Below, piece after piece: positions 31,545 to 43,067 of a stretch of DNA of 64,000 nucleotides. Numbering within the stretch: the stretch's first letter is position 1; each line of letters opens with the position of its first letter. The translations under genes and the position numbers were made by a program. The stretch is from Marchantia polymorpha subsp. ruderalis (Eukaryota; Streptophyta; Marchantiopsida; Marchantiales; Marchantiaceae): positions 1,652,001-1,716,000 of the forward strand of contig AP031354.1 in assembly GCA_037833965.1 (NCBI GenBank), given 5' to 3'. Below the pieces are notes generated by a model. The model saw only the letters and a list, made by a program, of their open reading frames with translations. It had not been told where the DNA came from and ran no database searches.

Positions 31545-32506
31545 AAAAGAAGTTGTCGGCTTCTTATGTAATAACCCACTAAAGGCTAAAACTGCAATAT
31601 AGTGGTAGAAAGGTCGAACCCACAGGGACAGAGGAACACACAGGGTACAAAGTGTCACGTTTTAACAGACTATTGAGGAGTTTGAATTCTCAGGCGACTG
31701 TCACTCCCAGAAATATTGCAAGTGTCCACTCGGAGCGCACTCGGAGGTCGCACAGTGCAGCGTAACACACACACACACACCTGAAACTACAGAAACACAA
31801 CCCAGAGATCCGTTAGGACCTCTACTTCAAGATTTCAGGGGGAAAGTCTCTCACGAGCCCACTCGGCAAAGCTGCGGGCAGTGACTTCCAACTCCGGCTT
31901 TTACAACACTTCCACTAGCTGGCTGCTAGTGTAGGAAACCCGGTTTGGACTGCCTACTTTGGATCGAAGTCACTCCTACGCGGTGAACAACACTCTCAAC
32001 TCACAAAACGCGCAGAGAACACAGGTCCGCACTGAAGGACTCACTGTGAAACATTCCAGTAACACAACAACAGTCTATTGAAGAGTTTGAATTCTCAGGC
32101 ACTTGTCATTCCCAGAAATACTACAGGGGTTACCCTCAAGGCACCTGCTGCAGCGTAACCTGAATTTACAACCAAGGCTTACACGAAGTAGCAAAACTTC
32201 ACTTTGGCATTCAGGGGAAAAATCCCAAGGAGTACAATCAGAAAGAAACACTCGAAGGTGTAGGGGCGAAACTGTTCAAGTATCTAACTAGTCACTGGCT
32301 CTGAGCATCGGCAGTCACCCGCAGGTACAGATCCGAACTACTCAAGTCTCTAACCAATGTACTAGCTCTGAACATTCGGCCGAAGGCCTTCAGCTACAAA
32401 ATGCGGAACGCTAAGTTGTAACTCCTCGTGCGTGGTGACAGAACTCAAGGACACAAACACGCAAAGGAAATGGGTTCCTGATCTGCACTTCTGATGGGAA
32501 AGAACC

Positions 32507-32535
32507 CCAGGCAAAACGCCTGGAACTATTTTATA
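32507..32535 (-). promoter_or_regulatory. 5' LTR core promoter of composite element
   Basis: TATAAAAT (32535-32528) and the CCAGGC/GCCTGG hairpin (32507-32523) lie 37 bp downstream of the end of the LTR frame. Genomic RNA would start here, so the 5' LTR copy of the frame is not in it; only the 3' LTR copy is. Confidence 0.7.
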
Positions 32536-32571
32536 CCTTCTAAGTCCTACCTAGCACTACACTGCACTACG

Positions 32572-35500
32572 CTACACGCCTGCACGGAACCACGCTACAC
32601 TACACTCCGCGGAACCTGTACTTCGTCTCCTGCGCGGCCGACTGCCGCGCACTAACTCCCTACCCTGCCACTCTTCCGCTCGACTGCGCAGTCCCAACCG
32701 CTGCAACGCCGCGGACACCTCCCCCTCGAGGGCGGACATGGTATCTTGTGCCTTCGACAGAAAGGCCTCGAGCTTCTTCGCTACCTTCCGCCGACTCCTA
32801 CTGTCGCCTGACAACAACCCGGCTGCGCGCAATTCAAACTCACGCAGTGTGAGTTTCTCCTGCGCCTTCACTTCCCAGTGGGCGTAGCCCTTGAGACAGT
32901 GGGCGACTCGCCTCGCCGTCTCCACCTTCGTGCGATCCGCCTCCTTCCTGCGATCCTCTTCAATTATCACTAATTGCGATTCGGCTTCAGCACGTTGCGC
33001 TCTCAATTCGCCACACTCTGACTGCAACCTGCGGATTAACTCTTCATCCGCCTGCCGTGCGAGCTGACATTGTTCCAACAACCTCGTCTGTCGCACGAGC
33101 TCCTCTGACAAAATCCGATTCTGGGCCTGCTCAGAGTTGAGTGCTTCCTTGACCTTCACCTGCTCCTTGGTGAGCTCGCCCAGTTTTTCATCCTTCATCT
33201 TCTCGGTGTGCTTGTAGAACTTCTGATTAAGCTTGTACTGTCCCCACAAGCACTCATGCTTCTCCTTCAAGTCCCTCAACTCCTGGTCCACTCTAGCTAA
33301 TAGCTTGCTGGTGTGGACTTTAGTGCGAGTCCGCCTGCGCACTAACTCGATGTAAGATCCCGGCTGGAGTGGGTCGGCGTATTTATCGACCTTGCGATCC
33401 AAGTACCGCAGCAACGAATCACCTGCTCAGAGAGCGCCGCCGCCGGCGCTCCAACAATTTCCTCCTCCTCCTCCTCGGTGTCTTCTCCTCCTGACATTTC
33501 TTCCGTGGAGCCTCCGTCGTCATCATCCGAGTGGAGAATTTCAGTCGCCATTGATTGCGTCGGCGACTGCCCCGAGTGGGGCCGCACATCCTCGACGTGT
33601 GCTGCCTGCGAAGGCACGGCTGCAGCCTCGCTGCTCGTCGCCAAAATGTCTAAGGCGGAAGGCGAATGTATCCGAGCGGCATCCCCGTCGCTCGCTGGTT
33701 GATTGCCTACCGCATTCTCTCTGTCGCCGTCGTCCGTCGCCGAAGGCGATTGAGCGGAGGGTGGCTGCGCGGGGTTGGATTGCGCATCGCGCATCGAGAT
33801 TTCATCCCGCGGACAGTCACTCCGCTCCTCCGTCTGCTGCTCCCTTGATCGGTCCGTGGGGGCCGTGCCCGGCCCGTGCGCAGGCGCATTTGCCGGCGCC
33901 TTGTCCGCCGCAGGCGTAGCGCCGCGGACATCTATCGCCGAAGGCGACATGGCCGGGGGCCGCACGCCCGATGTTCCTTGGCCTATAGGCCCTACCGCCG
34001 AAGGCGCATCTATCGGCGGACTTCCCGCCGATGGTGCGGCCTCCGCACGCTCTCTGCTCGTATCTTCTCGGCTCGAAGGCCCTGGCGCCGAAGGCGCGAA
34101 TTGCGGCGCGTGGTGCGCCGGAGGGTCTGGCCCCGAGGGCCGGTGTCTCGTAGGCGGTTCTTCCGCCGGCTCCTTCCCCTTCCTACGTTGGAACGGGGGT
34201 GATTCTTGCCTGTGCACAGGCGGCACGTGTGGAGGTGTCCTGTGCACAGGCGACCTGTGCACAGGCGACCTGTGCACAGGTGAGCGCCTGTGCACAGGCG
34301 GACTGCTCCTTCCCACGCGTAAGCGTAGATCCACGTCCACTTGTGTTCGCCGGTCCGCGGAGGCTCGTCCGTCCGCGGAGGTTCGCCTGTGCGCAAACGG
34401 AACATCTGTCCGCATCGCACGTGGTAACTCCGGAGGCCCTTGGCCCGTAGGCGGCCTCTCTCCCGACGAGGTTGCGGCGTGGCCCGTTGCTCCTGCGGTC
34501 GTCCGCGCTTCCTCTCGCCTCTCTGGCGACGCACTTCCTATCTCCGTCGCAATCGTCGCCGTGTCTGCACTGTCAGTTGGTAACACCAGTCTGCGGGCCT
34601 TCTGCTTCGGCCGGCTGTATGGCTCGCACAGCGGCCGCGGTCGAATGGGAGCAGAGGGTTCTTGATGCTGCTCCTCTTCAGACTCTTCCCTCCATCGCCG
34701 CTTCCGCGGCACTCGCGCTGCAGGGGTGTGTCTCCCTTCGTCTCTCCGTCTTGATGGGGTAGAAGTCGGGGACTCCTCTGCGTCAGTATCGACCTCGTTC
34801 TCCCGCACATACTTCCCGGGATGGTCGATGGACAATGGCGGAAAATGTTCAAGCTCCGCCGCTGTCAAACAATTCCGCTGTCGATAAAATTGATGAGGAA
34901 AGGAGAAAGATGGTTTAGAGTTCCCCCCTTCTCCTCAAACGCGTGCTGTCGCATCACCCTGTGCAGGATGCTCGCCCAGTGAATTGGAGTTCCCTCGATG
35001 ACGCACTCCACAAAAGAGACCTGCCACAATGTGATGTAGCAGGCGCGGTGCGGCTGCAGTAATTGCATCAGCGCCGCGGACAAAGTCCGGCGAAATCGAT
35101 CCTTGTAATCACGGGTCCTGTACCCATTCTTGGTAGACCTCCCGGTCTTGAACAGCTCCACAAATTGCGCCTCCTCTTGCTTGGTCACCTTGATGCTCTC
35201 ACTGTCGAAAAGGAGATGCCCTGGCATGCCAGCACATCTTCCCAACGCCTGCGCCCAATCTTGGACTGTCCACCGGTCAACATGCGGACGCAATCCGCGC
35301 GAGGGTGGTCCCTGTGGCTCTAGCCACTCGCGCACCATATTCGCGCAGATGTAATTCCATCCCCATAGCAAGAAATCGAGCTTTCTTGCTATTAAGCGCT
35401 CCTCAAAAGCGCGCAGCCCGTTCTGCGGTAGGCGAAGTGGCACCATCCGCAATCTGCTCGGTCTCGTCATCGCGTTCCTGGGGTTCGCTCGCCCGCTCAT

Positions 35501-35722
35501 TCTACTTCCGCACTGCCCGCGCTTCTTTCTCTCTCGGCAAACTCTAATCGCTCTCAATTCCAAATCAGGCGCACTCACTTCTCCCTCAATCAACAAGAAA
35601 TCTCCTGTGTGACGACGTCGAGAATGTTCCGCAGCCAGCAGATGGATGCGCGCAGCGCGCACAAGAGATTGGAATCGCGAATTCAAGAATGGGACGTTCT
35701 CCGCCGCCCGGTCGAAGGTCAT
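32572..35722 (-). pseudogene. LTR-encoded coiled-coil protein frame (5' LTR copy), broken
   Basis: Same product as 512-3664, nearly identical in sequence, with about two breaks. It is treated as a fossil copy. Domain order is unchanged. Confidence 0.75.
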
Positions 35723-36973
35723 GGTCGGCTCTTGGTCGTGAAGAACGTCTCACTTGATGGCCGCGCCGGCTGTACGCTGGAACGGTCTTCGCTCTCACGC
35801 GCGGCTTCACGCTCCGCCGTCGTCGATTAAACTCTCACGCTCGAATTGGCGGATTTGAACTCCGCGAGCGTGTCACCCTGCGGACATGGGGGCGTAGCGC
35901 CGAAGGCGAGTTTTCCGCCTTGCGCGGTACACTTGTTCGTACCGCCCCTCGGCCAATCCCCCTCTGCCTTGACGCGTGTGTCCGCATGTCGGACAAAAGT
36001 TCAACTCCTGCCTGTGCGCAGGCAGGAGCCTCGGCGGATTCTCCGCCGGCGCGGAACTTGAACATCCTCCTGTGCACAGGCGTTCGCCTGTGCGCAGGCG
36101 AATTCCGTCCGCGGCGCTGCGCTGGCACGGAAGGCGTTGACCGTGGTCAGCCGTCTCCGTCCAGTCTGTCCGTTCCTTGTCTCTCCGTCGGCGCTTCCGC
36201 CGCCGCAACTCCGTCCGTCCAAGAGCGCATCCACCCGGGCCGTCCGCATGGTCCGTACCGATTGGATTACTCTGGCGGCTCTTCCGACGTACGCGGCGCT
36301 GCGCTGGCGCGGAAGGCGCCGTACACTTTCTACCTCACAAGGCGCATTTCTAGGGCCCAAGGCGGATTTTCCGCCGACGCCGAAGCGCCTGTGCACAGGC
36401 GTTCGCCTGTGCGTAGGCGGACTTCGCGCCTTCCCTAACCCTACTTCGCCTGTGCACAGGCGAACGCCTACGTCCGCGCATAGGACAAAACTTGATTCCT
36501 CCTTCCGCGTAGGCGGAATTCGCGCCGGTGGCGAACTCCTTCCGCCGTAGGCGACCGCCTCCGTTTCGTCCAGTAGCGATAACTCCCTAAGTCCTCGTCC
36601 GTTCCAAGCGTTCTTGGGCTCGTTGGAATCAGCGCGTCGAGCTCTTTCCAACGGGATCCTAACTTGGTCAAGGCGCCCGAGGGTTGACCTAATTACGGGG
36701 GTTTCCCTACAGCCGCGGACGCAACCTCCGAAGGCGGGTTTTGCGCCTTGCGCCGTAGAGATCCTAACTGCGGAGCTCGCAGGGAGGGTGGTGCCTGTCC
36801 TTACTGCGGCACCCCAAATCCCAGATTCTACAAGATCCCTCGAGAATCCCCGCGATCTTCCGGATTCACTCTGTTTTGATGTACCGAAGGCTATTTACAA
36901 TGCTGCCAGGGTACAGTTTTCCAAAAATGTTTTAATTTCCTCAAAATTGCCAAAAGTGGGGTACCACACTTTT

Positions 36974-37905
36974 GATCTTGAAAGGGGGCATAGACATGCT
37001 TCAAATATTTTTGTTGTGCCTTCAATCCTAGTTGCAGCCCATGCAGTTGGAGGAGTTTCGCACGTGAAGGTTGATCTAAAAAAGGGTACTTAGAATCATA
37101 CCGGTTCTTTAGAGAATGTAGCATAGCAACTAGTGAGAGTATTGTCTTCCTCTAGTGTGCCTATAGAGAAAGATTGGAAGTTATTGATTGGTACCCAGAT
37201 CACAATAGAACAAAGACGACGGTTAATACAATTCTTATGTGTGTATAGGAATTATTCTGTCTTCAACATGAAGGAGTTGGATGCTTTGATTCTACCGGGC
37301 ATACAAAAAGAGTTGGTTAGTGATACAACCATCTTTTGTCGTCCCTACTGGTATAGTGATATGGAGAGGGACTTTTTTTGGAGTAGGTAGTTGGATCTAC
37401 TGAAGCTTCGATTATTAGAGTTGTCTCATGATGAGTATGCATCAGGTACTATCATGCCGGTGAAGAAATATGTACATGACAACTACAGGCAAATGTGTGG
37501 ATATTACCGTCATATCAATTGGCAGACAAAGTTTGATAAGTATGTCATGCCTACACCTGAGTAGATATTTGATGTTGGTCGGACATGCAAGGATTTTTAG
37601 TACTTTGAATTTTCGGGTAGGATATCATCAATTGCCAATTCAAAAGTATGACAATGCCAAGATAGACTTTTGGGACTTCAACTTTCACGGCAAGGATTGT
37701 TTGTATCAATGGCAATTCTTACCCTTTGGATTGAAAAATGCACGAGCCGAGTTTTAGAGAGTTATGGATCAGATCTTACAAGGGCTGGATTTTGTCAAGT
37801 GTTACATTGATGATATCTTAGAGTTCAGCCAAACGATGAAGCAATACTAGATACATTTGCAAATTGTGTTTGAGTGGTTGACGGCTCATGATCTATGTTT
37901 ACATC
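36974..37905 (+). mobile_element. Old Ty3/gypsy polymerase relic, left part
   Basis: AT-rich DNA with decayed reverse-transcriptase similarity on the plus strand (FRVGYHQLPI-like, QWQFLPFGLKNA-like and a degenerate YIDD region). It has many breaks and is much older than the giant-LTR elements. It is cut by the solo LTR at 37906-42773 and continues at 42779. Confidence 0.75.
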
Positions 37906-38799
37906 TGTAATAACCCACCAAAGGCTAAAACTGCAGTATGGTGGTAAAAAGATCGAACCCACAGGGACAGAGGCAACACACAGAGTAAAAGTGTCACGTT
38001 TAACAGACTTTTGTAGAGTTTGAATTCTAGGCGACTGTCACTCCCAGAAATACTGCAGTGCTCGACTCGAAGGCTCGACTCGGAGGAGGATCTCAACTCG
38101 GAGGATGCTCGGAGGATGCACGGTACAGCTTGGTCACTCAACACACACACACACACACCTGAAACTGGCAAAAAGCACAACTCGGAGGTCGGTCAGGACC
38201 TCCGCTTCGGATTTCAGGAGGAAAGTGTCTCGTAAGTTCACTCAGAGGTTCTGCAGGAAGTGCATCCCACTCCGGCTTTTACTGCCCTTCCGCCAGGAAC
38301 TAGCGGGGGTACCCGGACTGGACTTCTCACTTCGGAACGAAGCCTCTACGTACGCCGTGGACGTCACCCTCGACTATCACACAAAACGCAGGGAGTGCAG
38401 ACCCGACTGAGAACTTACTGAAAACACGATCCAGTAACACACACACAACCTGAATTACAAACCAAGGTTTACACGAAGTAATGAAACTTCACATTGGCAT
38501 TCAGGGGAAACTTCCCGTAGGAGTACAATCAGGATATGTCACTCGAAGGAGTAAGGGGGAACTGTTCAAGTCTCTAACTCGCAGCCGGCTCTGAGCATCA
38601 GAAATCACCCGCAGGTGCAGATCCGCACTACTCAAGTCTCTAACCGGGTGCTAGCTCTGAACATTCAGCCGAAGGCCTTCAACTACAACATACGGTAACT
38701 TCGCTATGCTGCAGCTTCTCTACGTGGTGCCAAGACCAAATGCACAAACACGCCAAGAAAGTGAGTTCCTGATCTGCACTTCCGAAACTAGAAGAGTCC

Positions 38800-38828
38800 C
38801 AAGGCAAAACGCCTTGATCTACTTTATA
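38800..38828 (-). promoter_or_regulatory. LTR TATA box and hairpin of solo LTR
   Basis: TATAAA at 38828-38823 lies 34 bp past the end of the frame, followed by CAAGGC-GTTTT-GCCTTG. Confidence 0.65.
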
Positions 38829-38861
38829 CTCTCAAAAGATCCTAACTAGCACTACGCTATC

Positions 38862-41417
38862 CTATCTACCACTCGCAGTATCTGCGCGAAACCAAACTAC
38901 TCTATTGCACTCAGCAGATACGGTGCTGCGCCTCCTGCGCGCCGAACTGCTCCGCTTACTATCTCTACCTTGCCAGTCTTCCGACCGGCTGCGTAACCCC
39001 AGGCGTCGGAGCGCTGTGGTGACTTCCGACTGCGAGTGCGTCATAGTGTCGCGCGCACCCGACAAGAAGGTTTCTAATTTTCTCGCCACTCGCCGCCGAC
39101 TCCGACTGTCACCTTCCGTCAATGCCGCCGCCCGAAGCTCGAACTCCCGGAGTGTAATCCTCTCTTGAGCTGCCACCTCCCAATGGGCGTATCCTTTTAG
39201 ACAACGAGTCACCTGTGCCGCCAACTCTCCTCGCGCCCTGCAGCTGCTCTCCACCTCGGCCAGCTGCATTTCTAATCCCGCACGTTGTGCCCTCAAATCC
39301 GAGCACTCGGTTTGCAAGTTGCGCAACAACTCCTCATCCTCCTTGCGGGCTCTTTGACTTTCTTCTAAGGCGCGCGTCTGGCGCGCAAGCTCGGCTGCTA
39401 GGACTTTGTTCTGTCTCCGCTCCTCCTGCAATTCCGACTCGATCTTTGCCCGTATTAGCTCGGCATCCGCCTGACTTTTCGTCGCCGCATCCTCCCTCTG
39501 CTGCTGCAAGGCTTGGTATAGCTTCTGTGTGACCGCCAGGTGTTGTCGGAGGGCGGTGTTCCTATCCACGTATACTTGGCACCTAGAGGCCCACCTTGCC
39601 ACCTTGCTCCTCGTCCTTCTCCTGATAGTCTCCACATAAGACTGCGGTTTTAAAGCACTTGCGTATTTGGATGTCTTGCGATCCAGATATCGCAGGAGTG
39701 GAACTATCTGTTCGCACAGCACCCCTGTTGGCGTTTTCTGCACCGAATCCGCTTCTTGCTCTTCCGAGCTCGTCTCATCCTCAGTCTCGAGGATTTCAGT
39801 CGCCACCGAATCCCTTGGCGACTCCCTGGAACTGTGGCGCGCAGCAGCTTCCGCTGCGACTGCTGCTCCACTGCCTGCTAAAATATCCAAGAAAGTGGGA
39901 GATCCCACTGCTTGAGCCCCTGTTCCGGCTCGATCTTCGGTTTGTGAAGGGGTCGACGCCGCAGTGACTTTTGTCACTCTTGCACCGCCCGCTTCTGCTG
40001 CCTGTCCTTCCGGCGCAATCTGCGCGGAAGGTGTCCTTGCTGAAGGTGCGTCCGCCGAAGGCGTCCGCACACTGGTCGTTGGCCCCATCCGTCTCGCAGT
40101 CAGCGAATCCGGCTGACTCTCTGTTGTCCGACTCGCAGTCGGCCGACCAGCAGTTGTCCGACTGGGAGTCGGATACACCCTGCGCGTCTTGACTCCACTT
40201 GGCCTGCTTGTTGGTGGCGTTCTTCCAGAAGTGCCTTCCGCCGAAGACGACCCTCTGAGGATTGTTGGCTCGTCAGCCAAACTCTCTTCTGCTTCCGGCC
40301 TGCTATCCGGTTCAACGCGCCGTTCAGTTGGCCTTCCTTCCGCTTGTCGACCTTCAGTCATCCGACTCGCAGTCGGCCGGCTGTTAGTCCGTCCATCTCC
40401 TCCCGAAGGCCGTGGTGCCTTCTGTGCAGAGGTATCTGCCGTCTGCCCTAGAATCTGAGCGATTATCTCTTCCTGTGTGAGATTCCGCCGGGTCGGAGTT
40501 CGCCTGGTCTCCTCAGTAACAGTTGGCATTTTGCGTGCCCTCTGTTTTGGTCGACTGTGAGGCTCGGGGGTGGGCCGACCACGAGTCGGCGCAGCTGGCA
40601 CTTCCGGCTGCCTGTCCTCCGGTCTCTCATCCCACTTCCGCTTTCGCGGAATGCGCTCACTTCGACGTTCTTCTGCTGCTCTTGCTGGAGCCAGAGCCGG
40701 AGGCGTATTGGCAGGTTCCTCGTCCGGATCTGTGTCTACTTCGGCCTCCCTCGAATATCTTCCTGGATAAGTCCGGGTCAGCTGCGGAAATCGAGTTTTC
40801 TCAGCATTCGTCAAACATCCCATCGCCCGGTAAAACACGATTAAGTAAGGCGATAGATGATTGAGGGTTCCTCCCCTCTCTTCTTGCGCATGTTGGCGCG
40901 TCACCTTCCACAGGAGCCGTGCCCAATGCACCGGAGCTCCTGACAGCACTAGCTCCACGAACTCTACCTGCCAACCATGCATGTAAGCGGTCTTGGTCGG
41001 CTGCAATATCTGCAGCAATGCCGTCGCGACATTTCTCCGCAATCGATCCTTGTAATCCCGTGTCCGGAAACCGTTCTTGGGATGTCTGGCCACTTTGAAG
41101 AGCTCATTGTAAGAGACTTCTTCCTCCTGGGACACCTTCACGCTATCGGCCTCGAAGAGGAGATCCCCTTCCTCGCCGGCACACCTGCCCAACACCTGCG
41201 CCCAATTGCAAATGTCCCATCTCTCTGGGTGTGGGCGAAATCCGCGAGAAGGCTTGTGTCTCTCCTGCAGATACTCGCGCACCATCTCCGGACATGTCCA
41301 ATTCCACCCCCATAGGAGAAAATCGAGCTTCAGCCTCAACAGCACATCTTGAAATGCGCGTAGACCGATCTGCGGCACCCTGAGTGGAGACACTCGCAGC
41401 TGGGGAACCTTCGACAT
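38862..41417 (-). CDS. LTR (U3)-encoded coiled-coil protein, family II, open frame
   Basis: 851 codons from the first in-frame ATG (MSKVPQLRV); the frame is open for 30 codons upstream but without another ATG. Residues about 1-210 match the family I domain at roughly half of positions by eye (LKLDFLLWGWN, RTRDYKDRLRRN, GGTLNHLSPYL). After an EVDTDPDEE acidic motif and a KRKWDE basic motif come SRPT/SRTT repeats, a Glu-rich stretch, LLRYLDRK, a coiled coil (about 600-740), and GYAHWEV, LREFELRAA, DSRSRRRVARKLE and LRRLGLRSR near the C-terminus. The protein lacks retroelement enzymes. Its retention in a solo LTR with no other element genes is notable. Function is unknown. Confidence 0.8.
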   Translation of the reverse strand: MSKVPQLRVSPLRVPQIGLRAFQDVLLRLKLDFLLWGWNWTCPEMVREYLQERHKPSRGFRPHPERWDICNWAQVLGRCAGEEGDLLFEADSVKVSQEEEVSYNELFKVARHPKNGFRTRDYKDRLRRNVATALLQILQPTKTAYMHGWQVEFVELVLSGAPVHWARLLWKVTRQHAQEERGGTLNHLSPYLIVFYRAMGCLTNAEKTRFPQLTRTYPGRYSREAEVDTDPDEEPANTPPALAPARAAEERRSERIPRKRKWDERPEDRQPEVPAAPTRGRPTPEPHSRPKQRARKMPTVTEETRRTPTRRNLTQEEIIAQILGQTADTSAQKAPRPSGGDGRTNSRPTASRMTEGRQAEGRPTERRVEPDSRPEAEESLADEPTILRGSSSAEGTSGRTPPTSRPSGVKTRRVYPTPSRTTAGRPTASRTTESQPDSLTARRMGPTTSVRTPSADAPSARTPSAQIAPEGQAAEAGGARVTKVTAASTPSQTEDRAGTGAQAVGSPTFLDILAGSGAAVAAEAAARHSSRESPRDSVATEILETEDETSSEEQEADSVQKTPTGVLCEQIVPLLRYLDRKTSKYASALKPQSYVETIRRRTRSKVARWASRCQVYVDRNTALRQHLAVTQKLYQALQQQREDAATKSQADAELIRAKIESELQEERRQNKVLAAELARQTRALEESQRARKEDEELLRNLQTECSDLRAQRAGLEMQLAEVESSCRARGELAAQVTRCLKGYAHWEVAAQERITLREFELRAAALTEGDSRSRRRVARKLETFLSGARDTMTHSQSEVTTALRRLGLRSRSEDWQGRDSKRSSSARRRRSTVSAECNRVVWFRADTASGR

Positions 41418-42778
41418 TGCGTTGCCTGCACACACAAACGTTCTCCCTTTCGCTCGCTCTCTCACAATCGCCACTACGCGTCGGCCACTCAAGCACTGAC
41501 TGCTCACTCTCTCTGCGCTCGTTCAAGATCGCTACTCACAATTCTTTCAAGGTCCGCCAAGATCCTTGCGCAACTCGTCTCCGCACTCTCTACTCTCACT
41601 GCAGGTCGCTCCGCCCTTGCGCGTAATCTTGGAAACTGGAAATCGCAAAGTCAAGAATGAGAGAATGAGACTGGAGCGCAGTCTTTTCTTCTCCGATTTC
41701 AAGAACGTCCAACGTTCTTACTGGTTGCAACGTACGCAGCCGGCTATATGGCTTAACGGTTCGCCCTTTGCATGCGCGAATTCACGTCTCCGCACTGCGC
41801 GCATTCGCATGCTTAAACGTTGAATTCTCCCGCCGCCGCCACCTTCCGGACTCGAGTCCGCTGCAGGGTATACGTCGGCCCTGTTGTCTTTTCCTAACCC
41901 GTCCTTCACCGGAGGCATGTCGCCGCTGGTGCGTTCATTATCCGTCGGCGCCTCGCTGGAGGCGCACATCCAGCCGGAGCGAATTACGCCGGCACGCAGT
42001 CGTACCGCCTATTTTGTCCTTTATGCCTCGTCCGTTGCTGCCGGCGCATATCCGCCAGCGCAACTCATGCCAGCGCATCCGGCTGTCAACGCCACGTCGG
42101 AGACATACATCCGACCGGCGCTTTCCTTCCATGAACCGCCGCCAAAGGCGCTTCCGACTCTGAGTGGGTTTCCTCCTGTGAGCGCGTGATTCCGCCGAAG
42201 GCGCATCGCCGAGGGCGTACGGGAATCCTTTCCGGCTGTGAACCCTAGCGCGAACGGCGCATGTCCAGCTACGAGTTTTCCGACGCTCATAACTTCTCCA
42301 TTCCTGATCCATCTCTGACGCTCTTGGACTCGTTAGAACGAGCGTCCCGAGCTCTTTCTAATGCAACTTCAACTAACTGGATCTACCGTGTATCCCGATT
42401 GTTATGAAGGTTTTTCCTTTCCGCGCTAGCGGCGCTTCGCCGAAGGCGCACTCATGGTCGGATGCCTTTAGAGGTCCGGGCCCTTCTCCTGACGTCTTTA
42501 GCAAAATCTCCTCCTGAGGTGTCTGCGCCGGAAGCGTAGCTTCCTTATACGCTAGAGGCGCGTGAGTAGAGACACCTCAAAAAGGAGCTTTTGCCGAAGG
42601 CGCCGAAGACGTTGGCGTTGGTACATCCGACTACGTGATTCTTTGTGCCCTCGTGACGATCTCATCAGTCCACTCTATTTAGCGTACCCTTCTCTAGCTA
42701 CAAACACTGCTTTGGTACTAGTTTTCTAAAATTGTTTAAATTCTGCAAAAAAAACAAAAAGTGTGTTACCACAACATC

Positions 42779-43004
42779 CAAGAAGTGCAAGTTATTTTAG
42801 GAGAACGTTGAATATTTGGATCATGTGATCTACTTAGGTGGTTTGGAAGTTCATAAAGCAAAGGTTGTCACTATTGAATTCATCTCTCGTCCGATAGATG
42901 TGAGTAAAGTTCTTGCATTCATATATTTCACAAACTATTATCGCAAATATGTGAAGGGGTTAAATGATATAGCAAAGTTTTTTAGCCAATTGCTAAAGTT
43001 AGAT
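42779..43004 (+). mobile_element. Old Ty3/gypsy polymerase relic, right part
   Basis: It continues the relic at 36974-37905 after the solo LTR. Similarity to the segment following the RT catalytic region (YFTNYYRKYVKG-like) is visible. Decayed; similarity fades after about 43004. Confidence 0.7.
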
Positions 43005-43067
43005 TAGGAATGGCAATGGTGAGATGAACATATTCCTATATACATATTCATATACATATTCGTACGG

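Larger units (their letters stand above)
12526..36968 (-). mobile_element. Composite Ty3/gypsy element with 5.4-kb frame-bearing LTRs
   Basis: Parts in minus-strand order are: 5' LTR 36968-31567, PBS 31544-31527, gag 31480-29837, protease frame 29779-28649, RT-RNase H-integrase 28639-25808, PPT 25783-25771, 3' LTR 25770-12526. The 3' LTR holds a nested Ty3 element (13653-21500); without it the LTR is about 5.39 kb against 5.40 kb for the 5' LTR. Both LTRs begin TGTGGTACCCCAC and end GGGTTATTACA. The whole is flanked by CTTTT (12521-12525, 36969-36973). The two LTRs differ only at a handful of sites by eye, so the insertion is young. The internal frames look whole. With its insert the element spans 24.4 kb; alone it is about 16.6 kb. 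Confidence 0.9.
31567..36968 (-). repeat. 5' LTR of composite element, 5402 bp
   Basis: In element sense it begins TGTGGTACCCCAC and ends GGGTTATTACA. From its start it holds GC-rich palindrome-bearing U3, the long protein frame (35722-32572), the TATA box (32535-32528), the CCAGGC hairpin (32507-32523), and about 950 bp of R/U5. It is paired with 12526-25770. Confidence 0.9.
37906..42773 (-). mobile_element. Solo giant LTR, family II, TSD ACATC, frame open
   Basis: TGTAATAACCCACC at the left and GTGTGTTACCACA at the right, flanked by ACATC at 37901-37905 and 42774-42778. At 4868 bp it contains a single LTR: no PBS, PPT, gag or pol lies between the duplications. U3 carries an open 851-codon frame, then TATA (38828-38823) and the CAAGGC hairpin (38800-38816). 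It interrupts an old polymerase relic whose two parts read in the same direction on either side. Confidence 0.88.
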
